From JBFWQM01 sp050249455 (GTDB taxonomy: Bacteria > Pseudomonadota > Alphaproteobacteria > MPNO01 > VGEU01), in assembly GCA_050249455.1 (NCBI GenBank), contig JBFWQM010000156.1, positions 1 to 13,184 on the forward strand: a stretch of 13,184 nt of DNA, written 5' to 3'. Position numbers and translations under genes: made by a program. The notes beneath the pieces were generated by a model that was not told where the DNA came from, searched no databases, and was given only the letters and a program-made list of their open reading frames with translations. Positions 6,429-12,934 of this stretch are shown one piece after another (within the stretch, counting starts at the first letter, position 1; each line of letters starts with the position of its first letter).

Positions 6429-7490
6429 ATGTCTACGATCTGGACCTACCGCATTACCGGCACCTTCCTGGTCCTGAGCAGCCAGGACAGCGCGACCGGG
6501 CTGTCCTTGCCCGCCGCCGAGGCGCAACTGCAGGGCCTGCTCGGCAACGGCAGCCTCGCCGGCTTCCTGACCGTGGACACGTTCGCGCAAAGCACGCCCG
6601 CGGGCAACGACGGCCTGTCGTTCAACGCGGTCATCCGCGCCTCGGCATCGGTGGGCAGCCTGTTCGCCGCGATCCCGCGCGACACCCTGCCCGAGACCTT
6701 CCTGTTCGATGCCCCGACGCTCGACACGCTTCAGATCACCACCGGCAACACGGGCGCGGTGATCGGCAGCTCGTTCGGCTCGTTCACGCCGAGCAAGGCC
6801 GAGTTCACGATGACGGACCAGGCGCACACGCTGCTCAATTTCGCGGGCGTGCAGGGCGGGCCGCTCGCGCAGTTCATCCCCGACAACGTCAACAGCTTCA
6901 GCTCGAAGCAGCTCGTCCTCACCTGGTCGAGCGGGACGCAGTCGGTTTCGGCGACGTTCGAGATGAACATCCCGTCGCTGGTGGAGCCGACCGGGTCCCA
7001 GACGCCGACCTACCGCTTCTACAACACGCTCAACGGCGTGCACGTCTATACCTCGTCGGAGGTGGAGCGCGACGACATCCTGTTCGACCTGCCGCAGTAC
7101 ATCTTCGAAGGGCCGGTCTTCGGCACGCCTGCGTCGAGCGATGCGAACGCCGTCGCGGTCTATCGCTTCTTCAACGGCAACGTGCCCGGCGGCGCGCACT
7201 TCTACACGACCTCGGTGGCCGAACGCGACCAGATCGTCGCCAATGCCGGCAACAACGCCTACCTCGCCAACATGCACCTGGAAGGCATCGGCCTCTACGC
7301 CTACGACCACATGGTGGCAGGGGCCTCGGCGGTGTACCGCTTCTTCAACGGCAACGTGCCCGGCGGCGGCGCGCACTTCTACACGTCGTCGCAGTCCGAG
7401 TATCAGCAGATCGTGGACAACCCGAACCACGATCCGTACCTCGCCAACCTGCAGTTCGAGCTGATCGCCTACTACGTGCTCGCCGTCTAG
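6429..7490 (+). CDS. Protein with three C-terminal DUF5648-type repeats
   Basis: A 353-residue protein. Residues 1-185 (MSTIWTYRITGTFLVLSSQD onward) look like a beta-rich domain I do not recognise, with a motif similar to those of PEP-CTERM-type secreted proteins but no visible signal peptide. The C-terminal part has three repeats of a roughly 50-residue unit starting YRFYNTLNGVHVYTSS (195), YRFFNGNVPGGAHFYTTS (245) and YRFFNGNVPGGGAHFYTSS (303). Each is followed by an ERD/EYQ and a 'YLANMHLEGIGLYAY'-like strand, which is the pattern of DUF5648. These repeats occur at the ends of secreted or surface proteins of unknown role. The start at 6429 is supported by GGAG eight bases upstream. Confidence 0.8.
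   Translation: MSTIWTYRITGTFLVLSSQDSATGLSLPAAEAQLQGLLGNGSLAGFLTVDTFAQSTPAGNDGLSFNAVIRASASVGSLFAAIPRDTLPETFLFDAPTLDTLQITTGNTGAVIGSSFGSFTPSKAEFTMTDQAHTLLNFAGVQGGPLAQFIPDNVNSFSSKQLVLTWSSGTQSVSATFEMNIPSLVEPTGSQTPTYRFYNTLNGVHVYTSSEVERDDILFDLPQYIFEGPVFGTPASSDANAVAVYRFFNGNVPGGAHFYTTSVAERDQIVANAGNNAYLANMHLEGIGLYAYDHMVAGASAVYRFFNGNVPGGGAHFYTSSQSEYQQIVDNPNHDPYLANLQFELIAYYVLAV
7161..7208 (+). repeat. Internal direct repeat, copy 1
   Basis: This 48-base stretch encodes YRFFNGNVPGGAHFYT. It is almost identical at the DNA level to 7335-7385, differing by one synonymous change and one inserted glycine codon, which points to recent duplication or gene conversion of the DUF5648 repeats. Confidence 0.8.
7335..7385 (+). 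repeat. Internal direct repeat, copy 2
   Basis: Second copy of the repeat at 7161-7208, with an extra GGC codon, encoding YRFFNGNVPGGGAHFYT. The two copies start 174 bases apart, in the same reading frame. Confidence 0.8.
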
Positions 7491-7499
7491 GGCCTCCGG

Positions 7500-7892
7500 T
7501 CAGCAGCCGCCCAGGGGGCCGGCCTCGATGCGCGACGTCACCGGCCGCTCGCCGCGCTCCTTCAGCGCATAGCCGCGAACGTCGCCGTCGACGGTGAAGC
7601 AGGGCTCCGACCACCGGGTCGCCAGGCACAGCATGCCGTCGCGAATCCGCCAGCGCGCCGGATGCGGGCCGTCGCAGTGGCGCAGCCCCATGCCGATCGC
7701 GACCGCGATGCCGTCGCTGCGAAGGTCCAGCCGCATGACGTTGAGCGGGCTCCAGGTAATGACGAGGATCGCGCCCGCCGCGTCGGCGATCAGGCGGCGC
7801 GCCTCCGGCTCGCCGGCGCCGGCCGGCGCCGCGCCGGCGACCGCGCCGAGACAAAGGAACGCTGCCGTGATTCGGATGCGCCATCTCGACAT
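7500..7892 (-). CDS. Small secreted protein of unknown function
   Basis: A 130-residue protein with a clear Sec signal peptide: MSRWRIRITAAFLCLGAVAG, then an APAGAG cleavage region at about residue 26. The mature part of about 100 residues has two or three cysteines (in LRHCDGPHP, EPCFTVDG and a terminal GGC) and strand-rich segments such as ILVITWSPLNVMRLDL. I do not recognise a family. The start at 7892 is chosen because the signal peptide begins there. No strong ribosome-binding site is seen, and longer upstream starts add no plausible sequence. It converges with the DUF5648 gene (nine bases between stops) and diverges from the methyltransferase gene (67-base gap holding both promoters). 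Confidence 0.7.
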   Translation of the reverse strand: MSRWRIRITAAFLCLGAVAGAAPAGAGEPEARRLIADAAGAILVITWSPLNVMRLDLRSDGIAVAIGMGLRHCDGPHPARWRIRDGMLCLATRWSEPCFTVDGDVRGYALKERGERPVTSRIEAGPLGGC

Positions 7893-7959
7893 GCTATGAT
7901 GCTTCGACGAACGCGGCGCCGCGTCAAGCCGCTCCACGCCACTGCCACGGAGCGAGACC

Positions 7960-8805
7960 ATGGCACAGGGCAATCCCATCGAAAGCCACTACGCGCGCAG
8001 CGGCCTGGTCGCCGCGATCCGCGACGGCCTGGCGGCCCGCGGCAAGTCGGTTGCCGGCGTATCGATCGGCGACCTCGCGCCGGTCGACGAATTCCACATC
8101 GGCGGGCGCGAGGCGACCGCGGCGCTGCTCGACCAGCTCGCCATCGGCCGCGAGCAGCATTTCCTGGACGTCGGCTGCGGCATCGGCGGGGCGACCCGGT
8201 TCGCGGCGGCAACCTATGGCTGCCGCGTCACTGGCATCGACCTGACCGCCGACTTCGTCGCGGCTGCGGCGGAGCTGTCCGGCTGGGTGGGCCTCGCAGG
8301 ACGCGTGGCGTATCGCCAGGCGAGCGCGCTCGACCTGCCGTTCGGCGCGGCTGCATTCGACGGCGCCTACATGATCCACGTCGGCATGAACATCGCCGAC
8401 AAGGCCCGCCTGTTCGCGGAGGTCGCGCGCGTGCTGGCGCCCGGCGCCGCGTTCGGCGTCTACGACGTGATGGCGACCGGCGGCGGCGCGATCGATTTCC
8501 CGGTGCCATGGGCCGGCGACCCGGCGCACAGCGCGCTGGACACGCCAGCCGCCTACCGGTCGCTGCTGGGCGACGCCGGCTTCGCGGTGGTCGCGGAGCG
8601 CGACCGGGGCCAGTTCGCGCTCGACTTCTTCGAGGCGCTGCGCGCACGCGCCCCGGCAACCGGCGGCGTGCCGGCGCTGGGCCTGCACCTCGTCATGGGC
8701 GCCGACGCGCCGACCAAGATCGGCAACATGATCGCCAACATCCGCAGCGGCCGGATCGCTCCGGTGGAGATCGTCGCGCGCCGCGCAGCGAGAACGCGCA
8801 CGTAA
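7960..8805 (+). CDS. Class I SAM-dependent methyltransferase
   Basis: A 281-residue cytosolic protein. The SAM-binding motif I is FLDVGCGIGGATR (68-80), followed by the acidic ribose-binding D94 in VTGIDLT. Post-motif segments are QASALDLPFGAAAFDGAYMIHV (120-141) and VARVLAPGAAFGVYDVM (155-171), the usual UbiE/Coq5-type pattern. N-terminal residues 1-60 are a helical cap that probably shapes the acceptor pocket. The substrate cannot be inferred: the fold covers quinones, sterols and small amines, and nothing nearby suggests a pathway. GGAG lies eight bases before the ATG. Confidence 0.9.
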   Translation: MAQGNPIESHYARSGLVAAIRDGLAARGKSVAGVSIGDLAPVDEFHIGGREATAALLDQLAIGREQHFLDVGCGIGGATRFAAATYGCRVTGIDLTADFVAAAAELSGWVGLAGRVAYRQASALDLPFGAAAFDGAYMIHVGMNIADKARLFAEVARVLAPGAAFGVYDVMATGGGAIDFPVPWAGDPAHSALDTPAAYRSLLGDAGFAVVAERDRGQFALDFFEALRARAPATGGVPALGLHLVMGADAPTKIGNMIANIRSGRIAPVEIVARRAARTRT

Positions 8806-8907
8806 ATTAATCCGGCGGACAGGTGCCGGTAATGTCGGTGCGCCATATCTCCGGTGGGTGGAACGCGCCGCGCCTCCGAGCGCGGCCGTCAGTCAGGGGA
8901 TACTGCA

Positions 8908-9171
8908 ATGCCGCACGGAATTTCGCGCCAGTCGTCCTTGGCCGTCGGGTCGGCGGTGACGCCGCTGTCGGTGAGCGAAATCCTGACACGGTTGGATCGG
9001 CGCCTCACGTGGTACGGCCGCGCGCAGGCAGAGCTGCATGCGGTCGAGATGGGGCAGCCCGGCAAGGTCGTGGCGACCCTCTCGGTGGCGGGCAACGGTA
9101 CCTTCCGCGAGGTGCTCGACCCGACGACGGGCGCCGTGCTGGCACGCTCGCGAATCGGCCGCGTCGACTAG
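8908..9171 (+). CDS. Small hypothetical protein (87 aa)
   Basis: An 87-residue basic protein starting MPHGISRQSSLAVGSAVTPL, with an AGGGGA about eight bases before the ATG. Residues 20-50 are predicted helical (LSVSEILTRLDRRLTWYGRAQAELHAVE), and the rest looks like short strands (KVVATLSVAGNGTFREVLDP). There is no signal peptide, membrane span or known motif. It lies alone between the methyltransferase and PEP-CTERM genes. Coding potential rests on the ribosome-binding site, codon use and the absence of a better frame. Confidence 0.5.
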   Translation: MPHGISRQSSLAVGSAVTPLSVSEILTRLDRRLTWYGRAQAELHAVEMGQPGKVVATLSVAGNGTFREVLDPTTGAVLARSRIGRVD

Positions 9172-9195
9172 CGAAGCCGACACGGATTTGACACG

Positions 9196-9226
9196 GGCGC
9201 GATTCGCGCCGCGCCGGGCTATTTTG
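9196..9226 (+). terminator. Possible terminator after the 87-aa gene
   Basis: GGCGCG and CGCGCC form a 6-bp stem with an ATT loop (9196-9210), followed ten bases later by ATTTTG (9221-9226). The gap to the T-rich part is longer than usual, so this is tentative. Confidence 0.3.
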
Positions 9227-9260
9227 CCGTGACGAAGGGGCAGGCTCAGGCGGGGCGCGA

Positions 9261-9932
9261 ATGTCTGCGAAGGTCGTATGCGGCGCGGTGGCGCTGCTGG
9301 TCGCGGCGATGACTGCTGCGCCGGCGCAGGCCGCGTTGTTCTCGGTCGGCAACGCGACCTCGAATGAGGTCTTCATCGACATCCCCGGCCAGAGCTTTTC
9401 GCCTGCCGTCGGCGGCAGCGACGGCGCCGGCCCGGCGCCGGCTTCCGGGCCGGTGGTCCTGCTCTCGTTCGAGATCGGGTTCGTCGGTCCGGTGGACGCG
9501 GGCACGCTCTACATCTTCGACCGGCCGTATGCACTGCTGCCGTCGGCGCTCCCCGGCGTAACGGTCGGCGGGGCGGAGGGCCTGCTGGGCAAGTCCGCCG
9601 ACGTCGCCGACGGGGTGTGGACCTTCGCTCCGGGGCTGCTGCTGCCGGACGTGACGGCGACCTACTTCGCCTATCTGGACGACGCGCTCGGCAGCTATTT
9701 GGCGTTCGAGGATGCCGGCGGCCCCGGCTACGGCGGGACCGCCCTGACGTCGCTGTTCGCCGATGGCCCGGACAGCGCCTTCCGCGACGACAACACCGCC
9801 GACGAGGACCTGGTGTTCACCGCGCGTTTCGCGACGGTGCCGGAGCCGGCCGGGCTGACCGTGCTCGGCCTCGGCCTGGTCGGGCTGGGGCTGCTGCGCC
9901 GCCGGCCCGACGCGGGTCCGCCGCCCCGTTAA
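9261..9932 (+). CDS. PEP-CTERM sorting-domain protein
   Basis: A 223-residue exported protein. A signal peptide (MSAKVVCGAVALLVAAMTAAPAQA, cut after residue 24) leads into a cysteine-free, beta-rich mature region. The C-terminus is a textbook sorting signal: VPEP (193-196), a hydrophobic helix (LTVLGLGLVGLGLL) and an RRR cluster. Such proteins are processed by an exosortase and released or anchored with exopolysaccharide. The exosortase gene is not in this window and would have to lie elsewhere in the genome. The specific function of the mature domain is unknown. The ribosome-binding site is weak. Confidence 0.88.
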   Translation: MSAKVVCGAVALLVAAMTAAPAQAALFSVGNATSNEVFIDIPGQSFSPAVGGSDGAGPAPASGPVVLLSFEIGFVGPVDAGTLYIFDRPYALLPSALPGVTVGGAEGLLGKSADVADGVWTFAPGLLLPDVTATYFAYLDDALGSYLAFEDAGGPGYGGTALTSLFADGPDSAFRDDNTADEDLVFTARFATVPEPAGLTVLGLGLVGLGLLRRRPDAGPPPR

Positions 9933-9991
9933 GGATCGCTTCGCCAGTTGCGCCGACCATGGTTCCCGGCGATGGCCGGGAGTCCGGTTTC

Positions 9992-10783
9992 ATGGGCTTG
10001 CGATACGCGATCTTCGGCAGTTGCGTCACTCGCGACGCCTTCGACCTGGCGCAGCGGCGCGGCGGCAGCGATGCGGTGGTGACCTACCTGGCGCGCACCA
10101 CCGTCAACGCGTGCCTCGCGGCGCCGGTCTCGCTGCCAGCGCCGGCGGGCCTGGCTGCGGCCCGGTTCGAGGAACGCTGCGTCGTCGCCGACCTCGCCAA
10201 GACCCATTTCGCCGACCTGGGCGCCAAACCCTTCGATTTCCTGATCGTCGACCTGATCGACGAGCGCCATCCGGTGCTCTCGGTGGACGGCTCGCTGGTA
10301 TGCCGCTCGGTACCGCTGGTCCGCATGGCGGCGGCCTGCGGCCTCGACCTTTCCGGCTACGAGATGCTGATGCCGCACGATCCGCGCATCGTGCAGGCGA
10401 CGATCGACAACATCCCGAAGTTCGTCGCCGAGCTGGCCGCGATCGCGCCGCCGTCGCGCATCGTGCTGCACGAGGCGCTGTGGGCGTCCCATTACCGCGC
10501 CGCGGACGGCGCGCTGCGGCCGTTTCCCGACCCGCCGCTGAGCGCGCGCTGCAACGACACGTTGTCCGGCTACTACGCGGCGATCCGCGCCGCGTGTCCG
10601 CAGGCGACGTCGATCCGCATCGACGGCGACGCGCTGGCGGCCGACGAACGCCATCGCTGGGGCCTGGAGCCTTTCCACTATGCGGAAGCCTACTACGACC
10701 TGTTTTTGCAGCGCCTCGACCGCAACGCCTGCGCAATCCGCCGCGCCGCGGGGAACGCCGGCGCGGAGCCGGCATTAACCTAG
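9992..10783 (+). CDS. DUF6270 / SGNH-hydrolase-like protein
   Basis: A 263-residue protein. It opens with MGLRYAIFGSCVTRDAFDL, the GSC-x-TRD signature of DUF6270, in which S10 is in the position of an SGNH nucleophile. Near the end, RWGLEPFHYAEAYYDLFLQRL (222-242) contains the conserved WGL-PFHY, with H229 a likely catalytic histidine. A central segment, FLIVDLIDERHPVL (83-96), is also typical. Related proteins are found near capsule and surface-polysaccharide genes, and may deacetylate or acylate glycans, but no activity is proven. The ATG at 9992 is used because the family begins there. A longer reading from 9959 adds only eleven residues. Confidence 0.75.
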   Translation: MGLRYAIFGSCVTRDAFDLAQRRGGSDAVVTYLARTTVNACLAAPVSLPAPAGLAAARFEERCVVADLAKTHFADLGAKPFDFLIVDLIDERHPVLSVDGSLVCRSVPLVRMAAACGLDLSGYEMLMPHDPRIVQATIDNIPKFVAELAAIAPPSRIVLHEALWASHYRAADGALRPFPDPPLSARCNDTLSGYYAAIRAACPQATSIRIDGDALAADERHRWGLEPFHYAEAYYDLFLQRLDRNACAIRRAAGNAGAEPALT

Positions 10784-10849
10784 TTCGATAACGAATTGGC
10801 AACCACTCGGCCACCAGACTCCGCCCCCAGGGAGCGCGGGAGTTGCATC

Positions 10850-11062
10850 ATGTGGTTTGAGGTCTACGAAGAAGGCGCCGGCGCCTGGCGGTGGCGGCTG
10901 TGGTCGGACGGCGGCAAGAGCGTCGCGATCTCCGCGCAGTCCTACGAAGCCAAGGCCGCGTGCCTCTATGACATCGCGCTGACGATGTCCTCGTCGCGCG
11001 CCACGATCCGCGAGCTCGACCGGCCGTTCCTGCGCCTGGTCGACGGCGCCGCGTCGGGCTGA
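10850..11062 (+). CDS. DUF1508/YegP-family small protein
   Basis: A 70-residue protein. Residues 1-48 follow the YegP/DUF1508 pattern: WFEVYEEGAGAWRWRLWSDGG, then SAQSYEAKAACLYDIAL, as in YegP-type proteins ('F.IY.d..G.WRWRL...NG..ia.s...Y.sK..c...I'). E. coli YegP has two such units, and this one has only one. Function of the family is uncertain. GGGAG lies about eight bases upstream of the ATG. It lies 66 bases after the DUF6270 gene on the same strand. Confidence 0.8.
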   Translation: MWFEVYEEGAGAWRWRLWSDGGKSVAISAQSYEAKAACLYDIALTMSSSRATIRELDRPFLRLVDGAASG

Positions 11063-11100
11063 CGCCATCCATTAATCCTTTCAGGCCGGTCCCGCCCACG

Positions 11101-11125
11101 GGAACCAACTTCGCCGCTCGCAGTT
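11101..11125 (+). promoter_or_regulatory. Candidate EcfG general-stress promoter upstream of the 27-aa membrane peptide
   Basis: GGAAC (11101-11105), a 16-base spacer and AGTT (11122-11125) fit the EcfG consensus GGAAC-N16/17-CGTT with one mismatch, at its least conserved base. Transcription would begin near 11132 and give a leader of about 50 bases before the ATG at 11184. The GGGAAC is also part of a small hairpin (11088-11106) beyond the end of the YegP-like gene. Confidence 0.45.
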
Positions 11126-11183
11126 GACGCCGCGGGACAGCCGATCCGGACTTCGCCGGCTCGGTGCGGGCGGGGTCGGTGCG

Positions 11184-11267
11184 ATGCGGCAGGCGATGTT
11201 CGGGTTTCTGGTGGCGGCGATCTTCCTGGCCTACGCGTCGATGGCGATCATCATCGTGATGCACTGA
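11184..11267 (+). CDS. Possible 27-aa single-span membrane peptide
   Basis: The ORF encodes MRQAMFGFLVAAIFLAYASM followed by AIIIVMH, then TGA. Almost the whole peptide is one hydrophobic segment of about 20 residues after a positively charged N-terminus, so it would be a single-pass membrane peptide. It has only a weak GGxxGGT-like sequence in place of a ribosome-binding site. It is placed downstream of an EcfG-like promoter and ends 13 bases before the -35 box of the retron promoter. Short peptides of this kind occur as stress-induced membrane proteins or type I toxins. I have no family match, and it could be a chance ORF. Confidence 0.4.
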   Translation: MRQAMFGFLVAAIFLAYASMAIIIVMH

Positions 11268-11279
11268 GCGGCGCCCCGA

Positions 11280-11308
11280 TTGACAGGCGGCGGCCGGGTT
11301 CCGATCAT
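11280..11308 (+). promoter_or_regulatory. Promoter of the retron RNA
   Basis: A consensus -35 TTGACA (11280-11285), exactly 17 spacer bases, and -10 GATCAT (11303-11308, four of six matches) place the transcription start at about 11315. That is the first base of the a1 arm of the predicted retron RNA. Confidence 0.6.
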
Positions 11309-11314
11309 GGCGTC

Positions 11315-11482
11315 GCGGCAGGCGTTCCAAGCACGTCCACGGCGCCCCGCTTCGGCGACGGCCGTGGGTCTCCGGGGCTACCCCGGGGATATTTCGATCC
11401 CCACGCATCACGCTGCATGACGGGCGCCGGGCTGCACCCGGGTCCCGTCACGCTTGACCGGTCGGGTTGGGGCGCCTGCCGC
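11315..11482 (+). ncRNA. Predicted retron msr-msd RNA
   Basis: A 168-base RNA element that ends 36 bases before the RT start. The a1 arm GCGGCAGGCGTTCCAA (11315-11330) and the a2 arm TTGGGGCGCCTGCCGC (11467-11482) pair along all 16 positions, with 14 Watson-Crick and 2 G-U pairs. G11331, in an AGC context immediately after a1, is the predicted branching guanosine, as in Ec86, where it directly follows a1. The msr part has stem-loop 1 (11337-11367, outer stem CCACGGC/GCCGTGG) and stem-loop 2 (11368-11390, 10 bp with a CUA loop). The msd part has a hairpin at 11418-11450 (7 bp, 2x2 internal loop, 5 bp, 5-base loop). Reverse transcription would start opposite about 11466 and could yield a msDNA of roughly 50-75 bases. 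The boundary between msr and msd is not certain. Confidence 0.75.
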
Positions 11483-11518
11483 CGCGAGATTTGAGCGTCC
11501 GGCATTTTCGGCGGTCCC

Positions 11519-12880
11519 ATGGTCCCGGCAGATATCCTGGCGCGGCGCATCGCAGCCCTCCTCGCGGCCGGACATTGGGACCGGCCCGGAATCGTCGGCG
11601 CGCTGGATCGGTACCTCGGGGCGGCGCTGCGGCCCGATCGCAGGTCGAACGGCGACCTGCCGGCGGCTCTGGCCGACGACATCCTGGCGGCGCAGGAGAC
11701 GCCTTATCCGCCGTCGCCTGCGCAGCTTGCCGCCATCATCCGCGCCAGCGCCCGTTTCGAGCCCATCCTGGCGGCGGTCCGCCGGCACGGCGGCGACATC
11801 GGCACGCCGCTCCTGCCGCCGCGCTTCGAGCCCGTCGGGCCGCTGGCGCACCTGCCGGTGCCGCCGCTGGCCACGGCCGCCGACGTCGCGGCGTGGCTGG
11901 GCCTGCCGCTGGCGCAGCTCGACTGGCTGGCCGATGCGCGGCGCGGGCACGTGCGCGCGGCCACGCGCGCGCTGCAGCACTACGATTATCGCTGGCTGCC
12001 CAAGGCGGCCGGGCCGCCGCGGCTGGTGGAGGCGCCGAAGCCGCGGCTCAAGGCGGTGCAGCGCCGCATCCTGGCCGACATCCTGGACCGGCTGCCGCCG
12101 CACGATGCGGCTTACGGCTTCGTCAGGGGGCGGTCGGCCCGCATGGCGGCCGCGCTCCATGCGGGAGAGCGCCTCGTCGTCGCCGCCGACCTCGCCGACT
12201 TCTTTCCGTCCGTGCCCGCATCGCGCGTTCACGCTGTGTTCCGCAGCCTGGGCTACCCGGCGCCGGTGGCGCGCCTGCTGTCCGGGCTGTGCGCCACCGC
12301 GACGCCGCTGGCGGTGCTGGACGGGCCGGCGCCGGGACCGCCGATCGGCTGGCAGTCGCGCCAGCGGCTGCGCACGCCGCATCTCGCGCAAGGCGCGCCG
12401 ACCTCGCCGGCGCTGGCCAACCTGTGCGCGTACCGGCTGGACTGCCGGCTGGCCGGACTGGCGGCCGCGGCCGGCGCGCGCTACACGCGCTACGCCGACG
12501 ACCTGACGTTCTCCGGCGACGACGGCTTCGCGCGCCGCCATCGGTCGCTGCTCGCCGCAGTCGCGCGCATCGCGGCGGACGAAGGCTTCGCGCTCAACCC
12601 GCGCAAGACGCGCGCGATGGGCCGCGGCCGCCGCCAGCGCGTTACCGGGCTCGTCGTCAACCGCCACGTCAACGTCGCGCGCGACGACTACGACCGGCTG
12701 AAGGCGATCCTCACCAATTGCGTGCGGCACGGCGCGGCGGCGCAGGACCGCGCCGGGCACCGTGACTTCCGCGCCCACCTGGACGGCCGCGTGTCGTGGG
12801 TGGAAGGCGTCAACCCGCGCCGCGGGCTCAAGCTGCGGCGGCTGCTGGAATCGATCGTCTGGTCGAGCGCTCAAACGTGA
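11519..12880 (+). CDS. ret: Retron-type reverse transcriptase with long N-terminal extension
   Basis: A 453-residue RNA-directed DNA polymerase that would prime on the retron RNA's branching G and make msDNA. RT signatures in order are YRWLPKAAGPPRLVEAPKPR (157-176) and LKAVQRRIL (177-185), GFVRGRS (200-206), the first catalytic aspartate D224 in DLADFFPS (224-231), QGAPTSPALANL (291-302), YADD (325-328), NPRKT (360-364), and the retron-typical VTGLVVN (375-381), then GRVSWVEGVNPRRGLKL (423-439). Group II intron maturase or integrase domains are absent. The usual NAxxH of retron RTs reads AAALH (210-214), with the asparagine replaced by alanine. Residues 1-115 are an extension not present in short retron RTs (about 300-320 aa) but seen in long myxobacterial ones. 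No clear ribosome-binding site is seen. An in-frame TGA at 11492 limits the start to this ATG. Confidence 0.93.
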   Translation: MVPADILARRIAALLAAGHWDRPGIVGALDRYLGAALRPDRRSNGDLPAALADDILAAQETPYPPSPAQLAAIIRASARFEPILAAVRRHGGDIGTPLLPPRFEPVGPLAHLPVPPLATAADVAAWLGLPLAQLDWLADARRGHVRAATRALQHYDYRWLPKAAGPPRLVEAPKPRLKAVQRRILADILDRLPPHDAAYGFVRGRSARMAAALHAGERLVVAADLADFFPSVPASRVHAVFRSLGYPAPVARLLSGLCATATPLAVLDGPAPGPPIGWQSRQRLRTPHLAQGAPTSPALANLCAYRLDCRLAGLAAAAGARYTRYADDLTFSGDDGFARRHRSLLAAVARIAADEGFALNPRKTRAMGRGRRQRVTGLVVNRHVNVARDDYDRLKAILTNCVRHGAAAQDRAGHRDFRAHLDGRVSWVEGVNPRRGLKLRRLLESIVWSSAQT

Positions 12881-12908
12881 CGCGGCGCCCGGCCGGCCGG
12901 GCGCCGCG
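12881..12908. terminator. Perfect 28-bp palindrome after the RT gene (bidirectional terminator)
   Basis: The half-site CGCGGCGCCCGGCC is followed by its exact complement, GGCCGGGCGCCGCG. It starts at the base after the RT TGA and lies 26 bases from the stop of the convergent Rieske gene. In RNA it gives a 12-bp stem with a CCGG loop. No T-run is present, as is common in GC-rich genomes. Confidence 0.6.
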
Positions 12909-12934
12909 CTAACGGTGCGCCAATGCGCCGTCGC

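Noticed and set aside
5898..7430. 510-codon minus-strand frame antisense to the DUF5648 gene
   Set aside because: Val/Arg/His/Glu-rich complement of a real gene. Its end overlaps the GlcG-like gene in a different frame.
9188..9193. TTGACA upstream of the PEP-CTERM gene as a promoter -35 box
   Set aside because: No acceptable -10 box occurs 16-18 bases downstream. That position is the GC-rich hairpin.
11385..11402. Alternative hairpin GGGGAT-ATTTCG-ATCCCC within the retron RNA
   Set aside because: It overlaps stem-loop 2, which is longer (10 bp, 3-base loop) and closer to known msr hairpins. It may still form as an alternative fold.
11408..12874. 488-codon minus-strand frame antisense to the RT
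   Set aside because: Biased Arg/Ala/Gly composition and no domain. The RT frame is unambiguous.
11519..12880. RT as a group II intron maturase or diversity-generating retroelement RT
   Set aside because: There is no maturase X or endonuclease domain, no intron RNA domain V-like structure recognised nearby, and no variable/template repeat pair. The VTGLVVN and QGAPTSP motifs and the a1/a2 RNA fit a retron.
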